Assembly: GCA_006226265.1 (NCBI GenBank)
Contig: SBHH01000318.1
Span: forward strand, 1-6,513
Source: Alphaproteobacteria bacterium
GTDB taxonomy: Bacteria; Pseudomonadota; Alphaproteobacteria; Sneathiellales; Sneathiellaceae
DNA length: 6,513 bases
Reading direction: 5' to 3'
A program made the position numbers and the translations under genes. The notes beneath the pieces are model-generated. The model saw only the letters and a program-made list of their open reading frames with translations. It did not search any database and was not told the DNA's origin. Positions 1-5,534 of the stretch are shown here, piece after piece. Within the stretch, counting starts at the first letter, position 1. The number at the start of each line of letters is the position of its first letter.

Positions 1-2
1 CA

Positions 3-347
3 AATATTGAAAAGACGCGGGATTTTTATTGCGACTTACTTGGTATGATCTATGAAGAATTCGGGGAGGGGCGGCGCGCGCTCAAATTCGGGGGATCGAA
101 GATCAACCTTCATGTCGCCGGCCATGAGTTCGAGCCGAAGGCGCAACTTGCCAAGCCCGGCACGGCGGATCTCTGCTTTATCCTGTCCGGCAACCTTGAG
201 GACATGATGGCCCGTGTGCAGGCAGCGGATGTGGATATTCTGGAAGGTCCGGTCCCGCGCACAGGCGCGCGGGGGCCGATCACGTCAATCTATTTGCGCG
301 ACCCCGATCTCAACCTGATCGAGCTGTCGGTTTATGATGAGGCGTGA
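3..347 (+). CDS. VOC-family (glyoxalase/GLOD5-like) protein, 5'-truncated
   Basis: This is the C-terminal part of a vicinal-oxygen-chelate (glyoxalase/bleomycin-resistance fold) protein. The reading frame is open from the window edge, with residues NIEKTRDFYCDLLGM before the first internal ATG at 45, so the true start lies upstream and the ATG at 45 is an internal Met. The helix-strand pattern IEKTRDFYCDLLGM, then RALKFGGSKINLH, then the closing DPDLNLIELSVY are hallmarks of one complete VOC module. Likely metal ligands are the His at 111-113 and the Glu at 321-323; the first ligand His would be in the missing N-terminus. The HVAGHEFEPKA and PVPRTGARGPITSIYLRDPD stretches resemble the GLOD5/STM3117-like subgroup, whose substrate is generally unproven. 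It is probably a single-domain cytosolic metalloenzyme of about 125-130 residues. It converges on the metY operon across a shared terminator. The family call is firm, the substrate is unknown. Confidence 0.88.
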   Translation, partial: NIEKTRDFYCDLLGMIYEEFGEGRRALKFGGSKINLHVAGHEFEPKAQLAKPGTADLCFILSGNLEDMMARVQAADVDILEGPVPRTGARGPITSIYLRDPDLNLIELSVYDEA

Positions 348-349
348 AT

Positions 350-380
350 AAAAAAGGGAGCGGATGGGCCGCTCCCTTTG
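350..380. terminator. Bidirectional intrinsic terminator between VOC gene and metY
   Basis: An 8-bp perfect GC-rich stem (356-363 with 369-376) has a 5-base loop and is extended by three A-T pairs (353-355 with 377-379). On the minus strand it is followed by a run of six T (complement of 350-355), the classical form, so it should end the metY operon transcript about 20 bases after the stop. On the plus strand it is followed only by TTTG, so termination of the VOC transcript may be weaker. Confidence 0.85.
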
Positions 381-400
381 TCGCATAATATGAGGTTTCC

Positions 401-1684
401 TCAGCAGGCGGCAAGGGCCTGGTCGAGATCGGCGATGATATCCTCGACATTTTCGATCCCGATGGAGAGACGGACGACATCCGGTCCGGCGCCCGCCGCG
501 ACCTGCTGCGCCTCGTCAAGCTGCCGGTGCGTGGTGGAAGAGGGATGGATGATCAGGCTCCGGGTGTCGCCGAGATTGGCGAGATGCGAGAAAAGCTCGA
601 CATTCTCGACCATCTTCACCCCGGCGTCATAACCGCCCTTGATGCCGAAAGTGAGCACGGCGCCCGCGCCGCCGTTGAGATATTTCTGGCCGAGATCATA
701 ATATTCATCGCCTTTAAGCCCGGCGTAGGAGATCCAGGATACCTTGTCATGGCTCTTCAGATATTCCGCGACTTTAAGCGCGTTTGCGGCATGACGCTCC
801 ATGCGGAGCGGCAGGGTCTCGATCCCGGTCAGGATCAGGAAGGCATTGAAGGGTGAGAGGGCGGGGCCGAGATCGCGCAGGCCGAGCGCCCGGCAGGCGA
901 TGCCGAATCCAAGCTCCCCAAAGGTCTCATGGAATTTGAGCCCGTGATAGGAGGCATTGGGCTGGCTTAAGGTCGGGAATTTGTCCGACGCACTCCAGTT
1001 GAACTTGCCGCTATCGACAATGACCCCGCCGATGGAATTGCCATGGCCGCCCAGGAACTTGGTCATCGAATGGACAACGATATCCGCGCCCCATTCGATC
1101 GGGCGGCAGTGATAGGGGGTCGCGAGAGTGTTATCGACGATGAGCGGGATGCCCGCCTCATGGGCGATTTTCGCAATCGCCTCGATATCCGTCATGACAC
1201 CGCCCGGATTGGCGAGGCTTTCGATGAAGATCGCCTTGCATTTCGGGGTAAGCGCCTTCTTGAAATTCTCCGGGTCCTTCGGATCGACGAAAATCGCATT
1301 CCAGCCGAATTTCTTGAAGGACTGGCCGAACTGGGTGATCGAGCCGCCGTAAAGCCGGGTGGAGGCGAGGAACTCGTCGCCATTTTCCATCAGCGTATGG
1401 AAGGTGATCATCTGCGCCGCATGGCCGGACGCAACGGCAAGGCCCGTCGCACCGCCTTCCAGCGTTGCGACCCGTTCCTCCAGCACCGCATTGGTCGGGT
1501 TGGTAAGACGCGTATAGATATTGCCGAAGGCCTGCAGGTTGAAAAGTTCTGCCGCATGGTCTGCATCGTCAAAGACATAGGAGGCAGTCTGGTAGATCGG
1601 CGTCACGCGCGCACCCGTGGTCGGGTCCGGCGTGGCGCCGGCATGGATGGAAAGGGTCTCGAATTTCGGATTGCTCATGTTCAT
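401..1684 (-). CDS. metY: O-acetylhomoserine aminocarboxypropyltransferase (O-acetylhomoserine sulfhydrylase)
   Basis: This PLP-dependent enzyme of the Cys/Met metabolism (cystathionine gamma-synthase-like) family makes homocysteine directly from O-acetyl-L-homoserine and sulfide in methionine synthesis. It has 427 residues, the usual length for this branch, which is longer than MetB/MetC (about 380-400). The N-terminal ETLSIHAGATPDPTTGARVTPIYQTASY and the Y57-x-R59 segment, which contacts PLP phosphate from the neighbouring subunit, are typical. D184 (LIVDNTLATPY) should pair with the pyridine nitrogen, and K209 in VVHSMTKFLGGHG is the Schiff-base lysine. The C-terminal SLIIHPSSTTH and VRLSIGIE are also canonical. 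The first ATG overlaps the upstream gene's stop as ATGA. An AGGGA lies 6 bases upstream of it and 12 bases from the second ATG (codon 3), which favours the first. It is the last gene of a three-gene operon. Use of another acyl-homoserine cannot be excluded. Confidence 0.95.
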   Translation of the reverse strand: MNMSNPKFETLSIHAGATPDPTTGARVTPIYQTASYVFDDADHAAELFNLQAFGNIYTRLTNPTNAVLEERVATLEGGATGLAVASGHAAQMITFHTLMENGDEFLASTRLYGGSITQFGQSFKKFGWNAIFVDPKDPENFKKALTPKCKAIFIESLANPGGVMTDIEAIAKIAHEAGIPLIVDNTLATPYHCRPIEWGADIVVHSMTKFLGGHGNSIGGVIVDSGKFNWSASDKFPTLSQPNASYHGLKFHETFGELGFGIACRALGLRDLGPALSPFNAFLILTGIETLPLRMERHAANALKVAEYLKSHDKVSWISYAGLKGDEYYDLGQKYLNGGAGAVLTFGIKGGYDAGVKMVENVELFSHLANLGDTRSLIIHPSSTTHRQLDEAQQVAAGAGPDVVRLSIGIENVEDIIADLDQALAAC

Positions 1685-2172
1685 TTATTCCCTATCAGTT
1701 TGTTTCGTTTTGAAGAAATGATGCGTGACCGCCCGCCCATATAGGCGATTTCCCCGGACAGGCGGCCAAACTCGATTTTCGGGCAGCGGTTCATGACGAC
1801 CTTGATGTCGGCCGCCTCGGCCAGCGCCGCAGCTTCGTCATTCCGGACGCCAAGCTGCATCCAGAGGACTTTCGCGCCGATTTTAACGGCCTCCTTCGCG
1901 ATCGGGGGGATGGCCTCGCTCGCGCGGAAGCAATCGACCATATCAACTGAGCCCGGAATGTCTGAAAGGCTGGCATAGACCGTCTCGCCGACGATTTTAA
2001 TCCCCGCCTTGCCGGGATTGACCGGAATGACGGTATAGCCCTTCCGTTTCAGATACTTCATCACGTAATAGCTCGGGCGGGAAGGGTTATCGCTCGCCCC
2101 CACAATGGCGATGGTCTTCACTTCGTTCAGGATGTCCGCAATATAGGCATCCTCATAATTCTCGTGATCCAT
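1681..2172 (-). CDS. CoA-binding domain protein (YccU-like, CoA_binding_2)
   Basis: This small single-domain Rossmann-fold protein of 163 residues belongs to the CoA_binding_2 family, which includes E. coli YccU (about 137 residues); the biochemical role of the family is not established. The nucleotide-binding strand-loop is TIAIVGASDNPSRPSYYVMKYL (residues 20-41), followed by GYTVIPVNPG (45-54). The mid-domain signature VDMVDCFRASEAIPPI (76-91), the KVLWMQLGV strand (101-109) and the conserved MNRCPKIE (127-134, Cys130) all match the family. The tail IISSKRNKL also fits it. The N-terminus and C-terminus are each slightly longer than in YccU. The ATG is preceded by GCGGAAG at 6 bases. The gene lies 3 bases after the crotonase stop, and its own TGA overlaps the metY ATG, so metY translation is probably coupled to it. 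The fold assignment is firm, while a role in sulfur or CoA metabolism is only suggested by context. Confidence 0.9.
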   Translation of the reverse strand: MDHENYEDAYIADILNEVKTIAIVGASDNPSRPSYYVMKYLKRKGYTVIPVNPGKAGIKIVGETVYASLSDIPGSVDMVDCFRASEAIPPIAKEAVKIGAKVLWMQLGVRNDEAAALAEAADIKVVMNRCPKIEFGRLSGEIAYMGGRSRIISSKRNKLIGNK

Positions 2173-2175
2173 GGT

Positions 2176-2970
2176 TTACTTCCGCCAGTCAGGGGTGCGT
2201 TTTTCGAAAAAGGCGGTGAGCCCCTCGCGCGCATCCTCAAGGCGCATGTTCTCGCACATGACGCCGGAGGCATATTTATAGGCTTCATCGAGGGGGAGCT
2301 GCATCTGGCGATAGAAGGCCTGCTTGCCCATGCGGATGACATCAAAGGATTTGCCCGCGATATTCCCGGCCATCACCTCGACCTGATCGTCGAGCGCCTC
2401 GATGGGAAGGGCGGCGTTCAGGAGGCCGATCTCGACTGCCCGGGGCGCCGAAATGAAATCGCCCGAAAGCAGCATCTCCATCGCCTGCTTGAGCGAGACA
2501 TTGCGGCCAAGCGCGACCCCCGGCGTCGTGCAGAAGAAGCCGAAGTTCACGCCCGAGGTTGCAAATTTCGAGGTTGTCGAGGCATAGGCGAGATCGCAGG
2601 AGGCGACAAGCTGTGTGCCCGCCGCCGTCACCGCGCCATCGACGCGGGCGATCACCGGCTGCGGCAGCGAGACGACGGTCTGCATCAGGCGACTGCATTC
2701 GGTAAAAAGCTCATCGAGCGTCTCGTCCTTCGCCATCGCCATGACTTCCTTGAGATTATGGCCCGACGAAAAGACCGGCCCTTCCGCGCGGATCACGACG
2801 ACATGGATTTTGTCATTTTGGGCGATATTGTCGAGCGCCGCCTGCAACTCCATCATCATCCGGCGGGAGAGGGAATTCCGGCTCCCCGCGTCATCAAGGA
2901 TCAGCGTCGCGATCAGACCTGAATCCATCCGCGTCACCTTGTCTTTTGTCTCATGAATTGCCGTTGTCAT
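2176..2970 (-). CDS. Enoyl-CoA hydratase/isomerase (crotonase) family protein, ECHDC3-like
   Basis: This crotonase-fold protein of 264 residues is the first gene of the operon. The ATG at 2970 is chosen because a strong purine-rich ribosome-binding site (complement of 2973-2982) lies just before it; an in-frame ATG at 3006 would place that site inside the coding sequence and sits within the likely promoter/start region. Oxyanion-hole segments are present: FSSGHNLKE (67-75) and DGAVTAAGTQLVASCDLAYAS (111-131). At the places where active enoyl-CoA hydratases carry their two catalytic glutamates, this protein shows AAGTQL (Gln120) and SGVNFGFF (139-146), so both acids appear absent. The signatures SSGHNLKE, TAAGTQLVASCD and FATSGVNFGFFCTTPGVAL, and the end GLTAFFEKRTPDW, match mitochondrial ECHDC3 closely as recalled. 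It probably binds acyl-CoA, but ordinary hydratase activity is doubtful. Actual substrate and reaction are unknown. Confidence 0.92.
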   Translation of the reverse strand: MTTAIHETKDKVTRMDSGLIATLILDDAGSRNSLSRRMMMELQAALDNIAQNDKIHVVVIRAEGPVFSSGHNLKEVMAMAKDETLDELFTECSRLMQTVVSLPQPVIARVDGAVTAAGTQLVASCDLAYASTTSKFATSGVNFGFFCTTPGVALGRNVSLKQAMEMLLSGDFISAPRAVEIGLLNAALPIEALDDQVEVMAGNIAGKSFDVIRMGKQAFYRQMQLPLDEAYKYASGVMCENMRLEDAREGLTAFFEKRTPDWRK

Positions 2971-2972
2971 GG

Positions 2973-2982
2973 CCTCTCCCTC
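2973..2982 (-). promoter_or_regulatory. Ribosome-binding site deciding the crotonase start
   Basis: On the minus strand this reads GAGGGAGAGG and ends 2 bases before the ATG at 2970, with its GGAG core at about 5-7 bases. It is the strongest Shine-Dalgarno match in the region, and the alternative ATG at 3006 has no comparable site. Confidence 0.7.
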
Positions 2983-3008
2983 GAAAGCCGGGTTCTTTTT
3001 ATGCAATT

Positions 3009-3036
3009 ACCATAATCCTTTCCGTGCCGCGATCAA
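3009..3036 (-). promoter_or_regulatory. Candidate promoter of the crotonase-CoA-binding-metY operon
   Basis: The minus strand carries TTGATC (complement of 3031-3036, 4/6 match to the -35 consensus), 16 bases of spacer, and TATGGT (complement of 3009-3014, 4/6 match to the -10). Transcription would start near 3002, giving a leader of about 32 bases before the ATG at 2970. The matches are modest and this is a prediction only. Confidence 0.35.
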
Positions 3037-3071
3037 TGGTTCGCGCGTAATTTTCTCATGGGCGGAAGGAC

Positions 3072-3100
3072 TTGCCGGGCGCGGAAGCGGCCTGTATCTT
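3072..3100 (+). promoter_or_regulatory. Candidate promoter of the thioesterase gene
   Basis: TTGCCG (3072-3077) and TATCTT (3095-3100), each a 4/6 consensus match, are separated by the optimal 17 bases. Transcription would begin near 3107, leaving about 28 bases before the GTG start. If it is real, the in-frame TTG at 3072 cannot be the start codon. Confidence 0.4.
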
Positions 3101-3120
3101 TTCCCTCGGACAAGAAGAAG

Positions 3121-3125
3121 AGGAG
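3121..3125 (+). promoter_or_regulatory. Ribosome-binding site supporting a GTG start
   Basis: AGGAG lies 9 bases before GTG at 3135, 15 before GTG at 3141 and 18 before ATG at 3144. The spacing therefore favours GTG 3135 as the thioesterase start. Confidence 0.65.
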
Positions 3126-3134
3126 AAACCGCCC

Positions 3135-3572
3135 GTGCCCGTGATGACCGCAGAGATGCTCGAAGCCTTTAACCGCGAACAGTTCCCGCAGATCGATCAT
3201 ATGGGCCTCAAGGTCGATCATGTGGATGACACGTCGATCCGCGTCTCCATGTCGGTGCAAGATATGCATCTTCGGCCGGGCGGCACCGTCTCGGGTCCGA
3301 CCATGATGCAGCTTGCCGATGCGGCGATGTATCTTCTCCTGCTCGCGCAGATCGGTCCGGTCGCGCTCGCGGTCACGACCAATCTCAATATCAATTTCCT
3401 GCGAAAGCCCGAACCCGGCGGCATGTATGCGGAGGGACGGCTGCTCAAGCTTGGGAAAACCCTGGCCATCGGTGAATTCAGCTTATATTCCGAGGGGTTG
3501 GAAGATCCGGTCGCGCATGTCACCACGACCTATTCGATCCCGCCGAAAAGGGACGGGCAGACAGGGGTGTGA
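3135..3572 (+). CDS. PaaI-type hotdog-fold thioesterase family protein
   Basis: This is a probable acyl-CoA thioesterase of the PaaI/4HBT hotdog family, with 145 residues from the GTG start, a normal length for the fold. The start was chosen from the AGGAG at 9 bases; ATG 3144 is the fallback and would remove three residues. The N-terminus is a short helix (TAEMLEAFNREQFPQ), then strand GLKVDHVDDTSIRVSMSV (24-41). The central-helix signature LRPGGTVSGPTMMQLADAAMYLLLL spans residues 46-70, with D62 at the usual acidic position. The strand AVTTNLNINFLRKP (79-92) follows, and the ending HVTTTYSIPP closes the sheet. The HGG common in PaaI is replaced by RPGG followed by SGP, a form I recall from an alphaproteobacterial subgroup. 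It is expected to act in the cytosol as a dimer or tetramer. It is divergent from the crotonase operon, whose products also bear on CoA chemistry. The substrate is unknown. Confidence 0.88.
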   Translation: MPVMTAEMLEAFNREQFPQIDHMGLKVDHVDDTSIRVSMSVQDMHLRPGGTVSGPTMMQLADAAMYLLLLAQIGPVALAVTTNLNINFLRKPEPGGMYAEGRLLKLGKTLAIGEFSLYSEGLEDPVAHVTTTYSIPPKRDGQTGV

Positions 3573-3591
3573 AAAAGCCCTCGAAAATTGC

Positions 3592-3605
3592 GGTATTATA
3601 ATACC
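3592..3605. repeat. Perfect 14-base palindrome upstream of rplM
   Basis: GGTATTATAATACC is self-complementary without a spacer. It lies 20 bases after the thioesterase stop and about 38 bases upstream of the rplM -35 box. No T-run follows, so it does not look like a terminator; a dimeric regulator's binding site is possible. The regulator is unidentified. Confidence 0.5.
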
Positions 3606-3642
3606 ATAATTCTAAATTACTACAAATGAAGCGTTATTTCGT

Positions 3643-3671
3643 TTGACTTGGGGCCTTGTTGCGTTTATACC
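3643..3671 (+). promoter_or_regulatory. Promoter of the rplM-rpsI operon
   Basis: TTGACT (3643-3648, 5/6 match to the -35) and TATACC (3666-3671, 4/6 match to the -10) are separated by exactly 17 bases. Transcription would start near 3678, giving a leader of about 64 bases. This strength and position fit a ribosomal protein operon. Confidence 0.7.
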
Positions 3672-3683
3672 GCGCATCAGATC

Positions 3684-3712
3684 GGGGGCCTGCACGGCTC
3701 CCTTATTTGTTG
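3684..3712 (+). promoter_or_regulatory. Hairpin with U-rich tail in the rplM leader
   Basis: Bases 3684-3690 pair with 3696-3702 (seven pairs, one G-U) around a 5-base loop, followed by TTATTTGTTGT. It starts only a few bases after the predicted transcription start. It could be an attenuator-like element, a 5'-end stabiliser, or an L13-binding site, since in E. coli this operon is controlled by its own L13. Function here is inferred only from position. Confidence 0.4.
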
Positions 3713-3741
3713 TGACACGCTTTTGCGAAGGCATGAGTTAA

Positions 3742-4206
3742 ATGAAAACCTATTCTGCGAAACCCTCTGAGGTGGAAAAGAAATGGCTGCTGATCGATGC
3801 CGAAGGCCTCGTTCTCGGCCGTCTCGCCACGATCATTGCGACCCGCCTGCGCGGCAAGCATAAACCGATGTATACGCCGCATATCGATTGCGGGGACAAC
3901 GTCATTGTCATCAATGCCGAGAAGGTCGCCCTGACCGGCAACAAGATGAAAGACAAGGTTTTCTACTGGCACACCGGGTATCCGGGCGGCATCAAGAGCC
4001 GGACGGCCGAGAAGACCCTGGGCGGTAACTATCCGGAACGGATGATCATGAAGGCGGTTCAGCGCATGATCCCGCGCGGTGCCCTCGGTCGGGCCCAGTT
4101 CTCCAACTTGCGCGTTTATGCCGGTGCGGAACATCCGCATGCGGCCCAGAACCCGGAAGTTCTGGATGTTGCGTCCATGAATTCCAAGAATGTAAGGAGT
4201 GCCTGA
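3742..4206 (+). CDS. rplM: 50S ribosomal protein L13
   Basis: This is ribosomal protein L13, a large-subunit protein that binds 23S rRNA early in assembly. It has 154 residues, compared with 142 in E. coli. Family segments are clear: [29 protein letters not shown] at the start, [27 protein letters not shown] in the middle, and [15 protein letters not shown]. The signature tail region [35 protein letters not shown] is followed by a short basic extension of about ten residues. The start is ATG 3742, with GAAGG ending 10 bases upstream. A two-codon mini-ORF (ATG AGT TAA) in the same frame sits directly before it. It is co-transcribed with rpsI 2 bases downstream. The S9-L13 pairing is conserved in bacteria and the two are probably regulated together from the promoter at 3643-3671. 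Confidence 0.98.
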   Translation: MKTYSAKPSEVEKKWLLIDAEGLVLGRLATIIATRLRGKHKPMYTPHIDCGDNVIVINAEKVALTGNKMKDKVFYWHTGYPGGIKSRTAEKTLGGNYPERMIMKAVQRMIPRGALGRAQFSNLRVYAGAEHPHAAQNPEVLDVASMNSKNVRSA

Positions 4207-4208
4207 GT

Positions 4209-4742
4209 ATGGCTGACGAAGCAAACTCCCTTGAAGATCTGAAAGATCTGACCGAAGGTGCAGCCGCTCCGGCCGCTGGCGCCGAGGCGGGCGCAGAAGT
4301 AATTCAGGCCGCCGAAGTGATCGACGCCGTTCAGGCTGATCCGAAGATTGACGAGCATGGCCGCTCCTATGCGACCGGCAAGCGGAAAAACGCCATTGCC
4401 CGCGTCTGGATCAAGCCGGGCACCGGCAAGGTCACCGTCAACGGCCGCGATCAGGACGTTTATTTCGCCCGTCCGGTTCTTCGCATGATCCTTCTGCAGC
4501 CGTTTGAAGTGACCGACCGCGTCGGCCAGTTCGATGTCGTCTGCACCGTAAAGGGCGGCGGTCTCTCCGGTCAGGCCGGGGCGGTTCGCCACGGCGTTTC
4601 CAAGGCGCTCACCTATTACGAACCGGCCTTGCGCCCGGCTCTGAAAGCCGAAGGCTTCCTGACCCGCGACAGCCGCGCGGTCGAACGTAAGAAATACGGC
4701 CGCGCGAAAGCCCGCCGGAGCTTCCAGTTCTCCAAGCGTTAA
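4209..4742 (+). CDS. rpsI: 30S ribosomal protein S9 with acidic/Ala-rich N-terminal extension
   Basis: This is ribosomal protein S9 of the small-subunit head. It has 177 residues against 130 in E. coli. The conserved core begins around residue 52 ([21 protein letters not shown]). The family signature [19 protein letters not shown] spans residues 116-134. The strongly basic C-terminal tail ends in SFQFSKR, whose terminal Lys-Arg reaches the P-site tRNA in known ribosomes. Residues 1-50 are an extra segment rich in Ala, Glu and Asp with almost no basic residues, presumably flexible and outside the rRNA core; shorter extensions are usual in Alphaproteobacteria. The start is ATG 4209, with AAGGAG (4194-4199) 9 bases upstream, so the extension is part of the translated protein. 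It is the last gene of the operon, followed by a strong terminator. Confidence 0.98.
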   Translation: MADEANSLEDLKDLTEGAAAPAAGAEAGAEVIQAAEVIDAVQADPKIDEHGRSYATGKRKNAIARVWIKPGTGKVTVNGRDQDVYFARPVLRMILLQPFEVTDRVGQFDVVCTVKGGGLSGQAGAVRHGVSKALTYYEPALRPALKAEGFLTRDSRAVERKKYGRAKARRSFQFSKR

Positions 4743-4756
4743 TCGCGCGAGAACAG

Positions 4757-4783
4757 AAAGGCCGCCTTCGGGCGGCCTTTTTT
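4757..4783 (+). terminator. Intrinsic terminator of rplM-rpsI
   Basis: A perfect 10-bp stem (4757-4766 with 4771-4780) is closed by C(TTCG)G, the very stable UUCG tetraloop, and followed by further T, making six T in a row. It lies 14 bases after the rpsI stop. Read on the minus strand the stem is followed by TTTCTGTT, so it may also weakly stop transcription from the antitoxin gene. Confidence 0.93.
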
Positions 4784-4817
4784 GTTGCAGGCTCACGCCC
4801 CGCGAGAGCCTTTTCCG

Positions 4818-5174
4818 TCAGGATGCGACATGCATTTTGTCTATGTCATCAGGCGCCTTCGATAAACTCGCGAAATTTTCGATTTTGATTGATTTGTCCG
4901 GGAACTGAGCGATGAGTTCCAAATCTCCGCCCATGGCCTGAATGAAGCGCCGAAGGGTTCCGACCAGCATGTCGGCGCGCTTTTCAAGCTTGGCAACCGA
5001 TCCCTGACCGATATGAAGGATTTCGGCAAGTTCCTCCTGTGACAGGCGCATCGCCTTTCGCAACTCGGCGAGGTTCATCTCATCGTCAAGTTCCAGGGTT
5101 CGCTTTTCCGCACGGGCCTGCGCTTCCGGGGACAGGCTGTCACGGAGATCGGAAAATTTATGTCGGCCCGCCAT
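4818..5174 (-). CDS. XRE-family helix-turn-helix antitoxin (HigA-like)
   Basis: This is the probable antitoxin of a type II toxin-antitoxin pair, with 118 residues. The N-terminal 34 residues are a charged helical region (LSPEAQARAEKRTLELDDEM). An XRE/Cro helix-turn-helix spans roughly residues 35-90: LAELRKAMRLSQEELAEILHIGQGSVAKLEKRADMLVGTLRRFIQAMGG, where S45-Q-E-E-L-A and I55-G-Q-G-S-V-A-K-L-E are the two DNA-binding helices. The following DLELIAQFPD and C-terminal tail should contact toxin. The start at 5174 is preferred over ATG 5180, because AAGGAG lies 7 bases from 5174 but only 1 base from 5180. From 5174 the gene begins 2 bases after the toxin's stop. It should neutralise the toxin and, with it, repress the operon promoter, probably at the inverted repeat 5539-5556. 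Function is inferred from family and pairing. Confidence 0.88.
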   Translation of the reverse strand: MAGRHKFSDLRDSLSPEAQARAEKRTLELDDEMNLAELRKAMRLSQEELAEILHIGQGSVAKLEKRADMLVGTLRRFIQAMGGDLELIAQFPDKSIKIENFASLSKAPDDIDKMHVAS

Positions 5175-5176
5175 GA

Positions 5177-5527
5177 TCATTCTCCTTTCAGTTCCTGCAG
5201 ATGCTCGTCATAAAGCCGGTCTGCAATTGGAATCATTCTTTCATAAAATCTGTTGTCGCCCGTCTTGTCCCCGCCGATCAGCAAAATCGCGGTTCGTTCC
5301 GGGTTGAAGGCATAAAATATTCTCAAAGGATGTCCGCCGCTTTGAATGCGAAGTTCGCGCATATGGCTGTGCCGCGATCCTTCGATGCCGCTGGAATAGG
5401 GGAAGGGAAGTTGCGGTCCGCGACGTTCCAGAAGATTGACACTGGCGACAACGTCAATGCGTTCAGCTTCCTCTATCTCATCCCACCATTCACCAAATTC
5501 ATTAGTATATTCGACATCCCATGCCAT
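5177..5527 (-). CDS. Type II toxin, HigB/RelE-like (phage Gp49-like, DUF891 family)
   Basis: This probable mRNA-interfering toxin belongs to the RelE/ParE superfamily, Gp49-like (DUF891, HigB-type) branch. It has 116 residues, normal for the family. The sequence opens WDVEYTNEFGEWWDEI (3-18), then RIDVVASVNLLERRGPQLPFPYSSGI (23-48). The core sheet is MRELRIQSGGHPLRIFYAF (56-74), with family-typical M56-R-E-L-R60 and R69. It is followed by AILLIGGDKTGDNRFYERMIPIADRLYDEHLQEL (80-113), with the characteristic GGDKTG and Tyr95. No residue is obviously missing, so it looks intact. It is the first gene of the operon, the HigBA order. The ATG at 5527 fits the family N-terminus, yet no Shine-Dalgarno site precedes it, and the predicted -10 box ends only 7 bases upstream, suggesting a leaderless mRNA. 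Cleavage of ribosome-bound mRNA is the family's usual activity and is not shown here. Confidence 0.88.
   Translation of the reverse strand: MAWDVEYTNEFGEWWDEIEEAERIDVVASVNLLERRGPQLPFPYSSGIEGSRHSHMRELRIQSGGHPLRIFYAFNPERTAILLIGGDKTGDNRFYERMIPIADRLYDEHLQELKGE
5182..5187 (-). promoter_or_regulatory. Strong ribosome-binding site of the antitoxin gene
   Basis: On the minus strand this reads AAGGAG, inside the last codons of the toxin gene. Spacing is 7 bases to ATG 5174 and 1 base to ATG 5180, which decides the start in favour of 5174. It contrasts with the absence of any such site before the toxin. Confidence 0.75.
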
Positions 5528-5534
5528 GGAGGAA

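Noticed and set aside
1043..1744. A 233-codon open frame on the plus strand opposite metY
   Set aside because: It is antisense to a clearly recognisable, full-length metY, and its translation is Arg-rich without any recognisable domain, as expected from the complementary frame of a GC-rich gene.
2164..2922. A 252-codon open frame on the plus strand opposite the crotonase gene
   Set aside because: It is a shadow of the crotonase coding sequence. The translation is His/Arg/Asp-rich with no family motif.
4116..4796. A 226-codon open frame on the minus strand opposite rpsI
   Set aside because: It overlaps the end of rplM, all of rpsI and the terminator, and has no motif; the ribosomal protein genes explain the region.
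4790..4813. Possible second terminator hairpin (GGCTC ... GAGCC followed by TTTT)
   Set aside because: The stem has only five pairs with an 11-base loop and would be very weak; the strong hairpin at 4757-4783 is sufficient.
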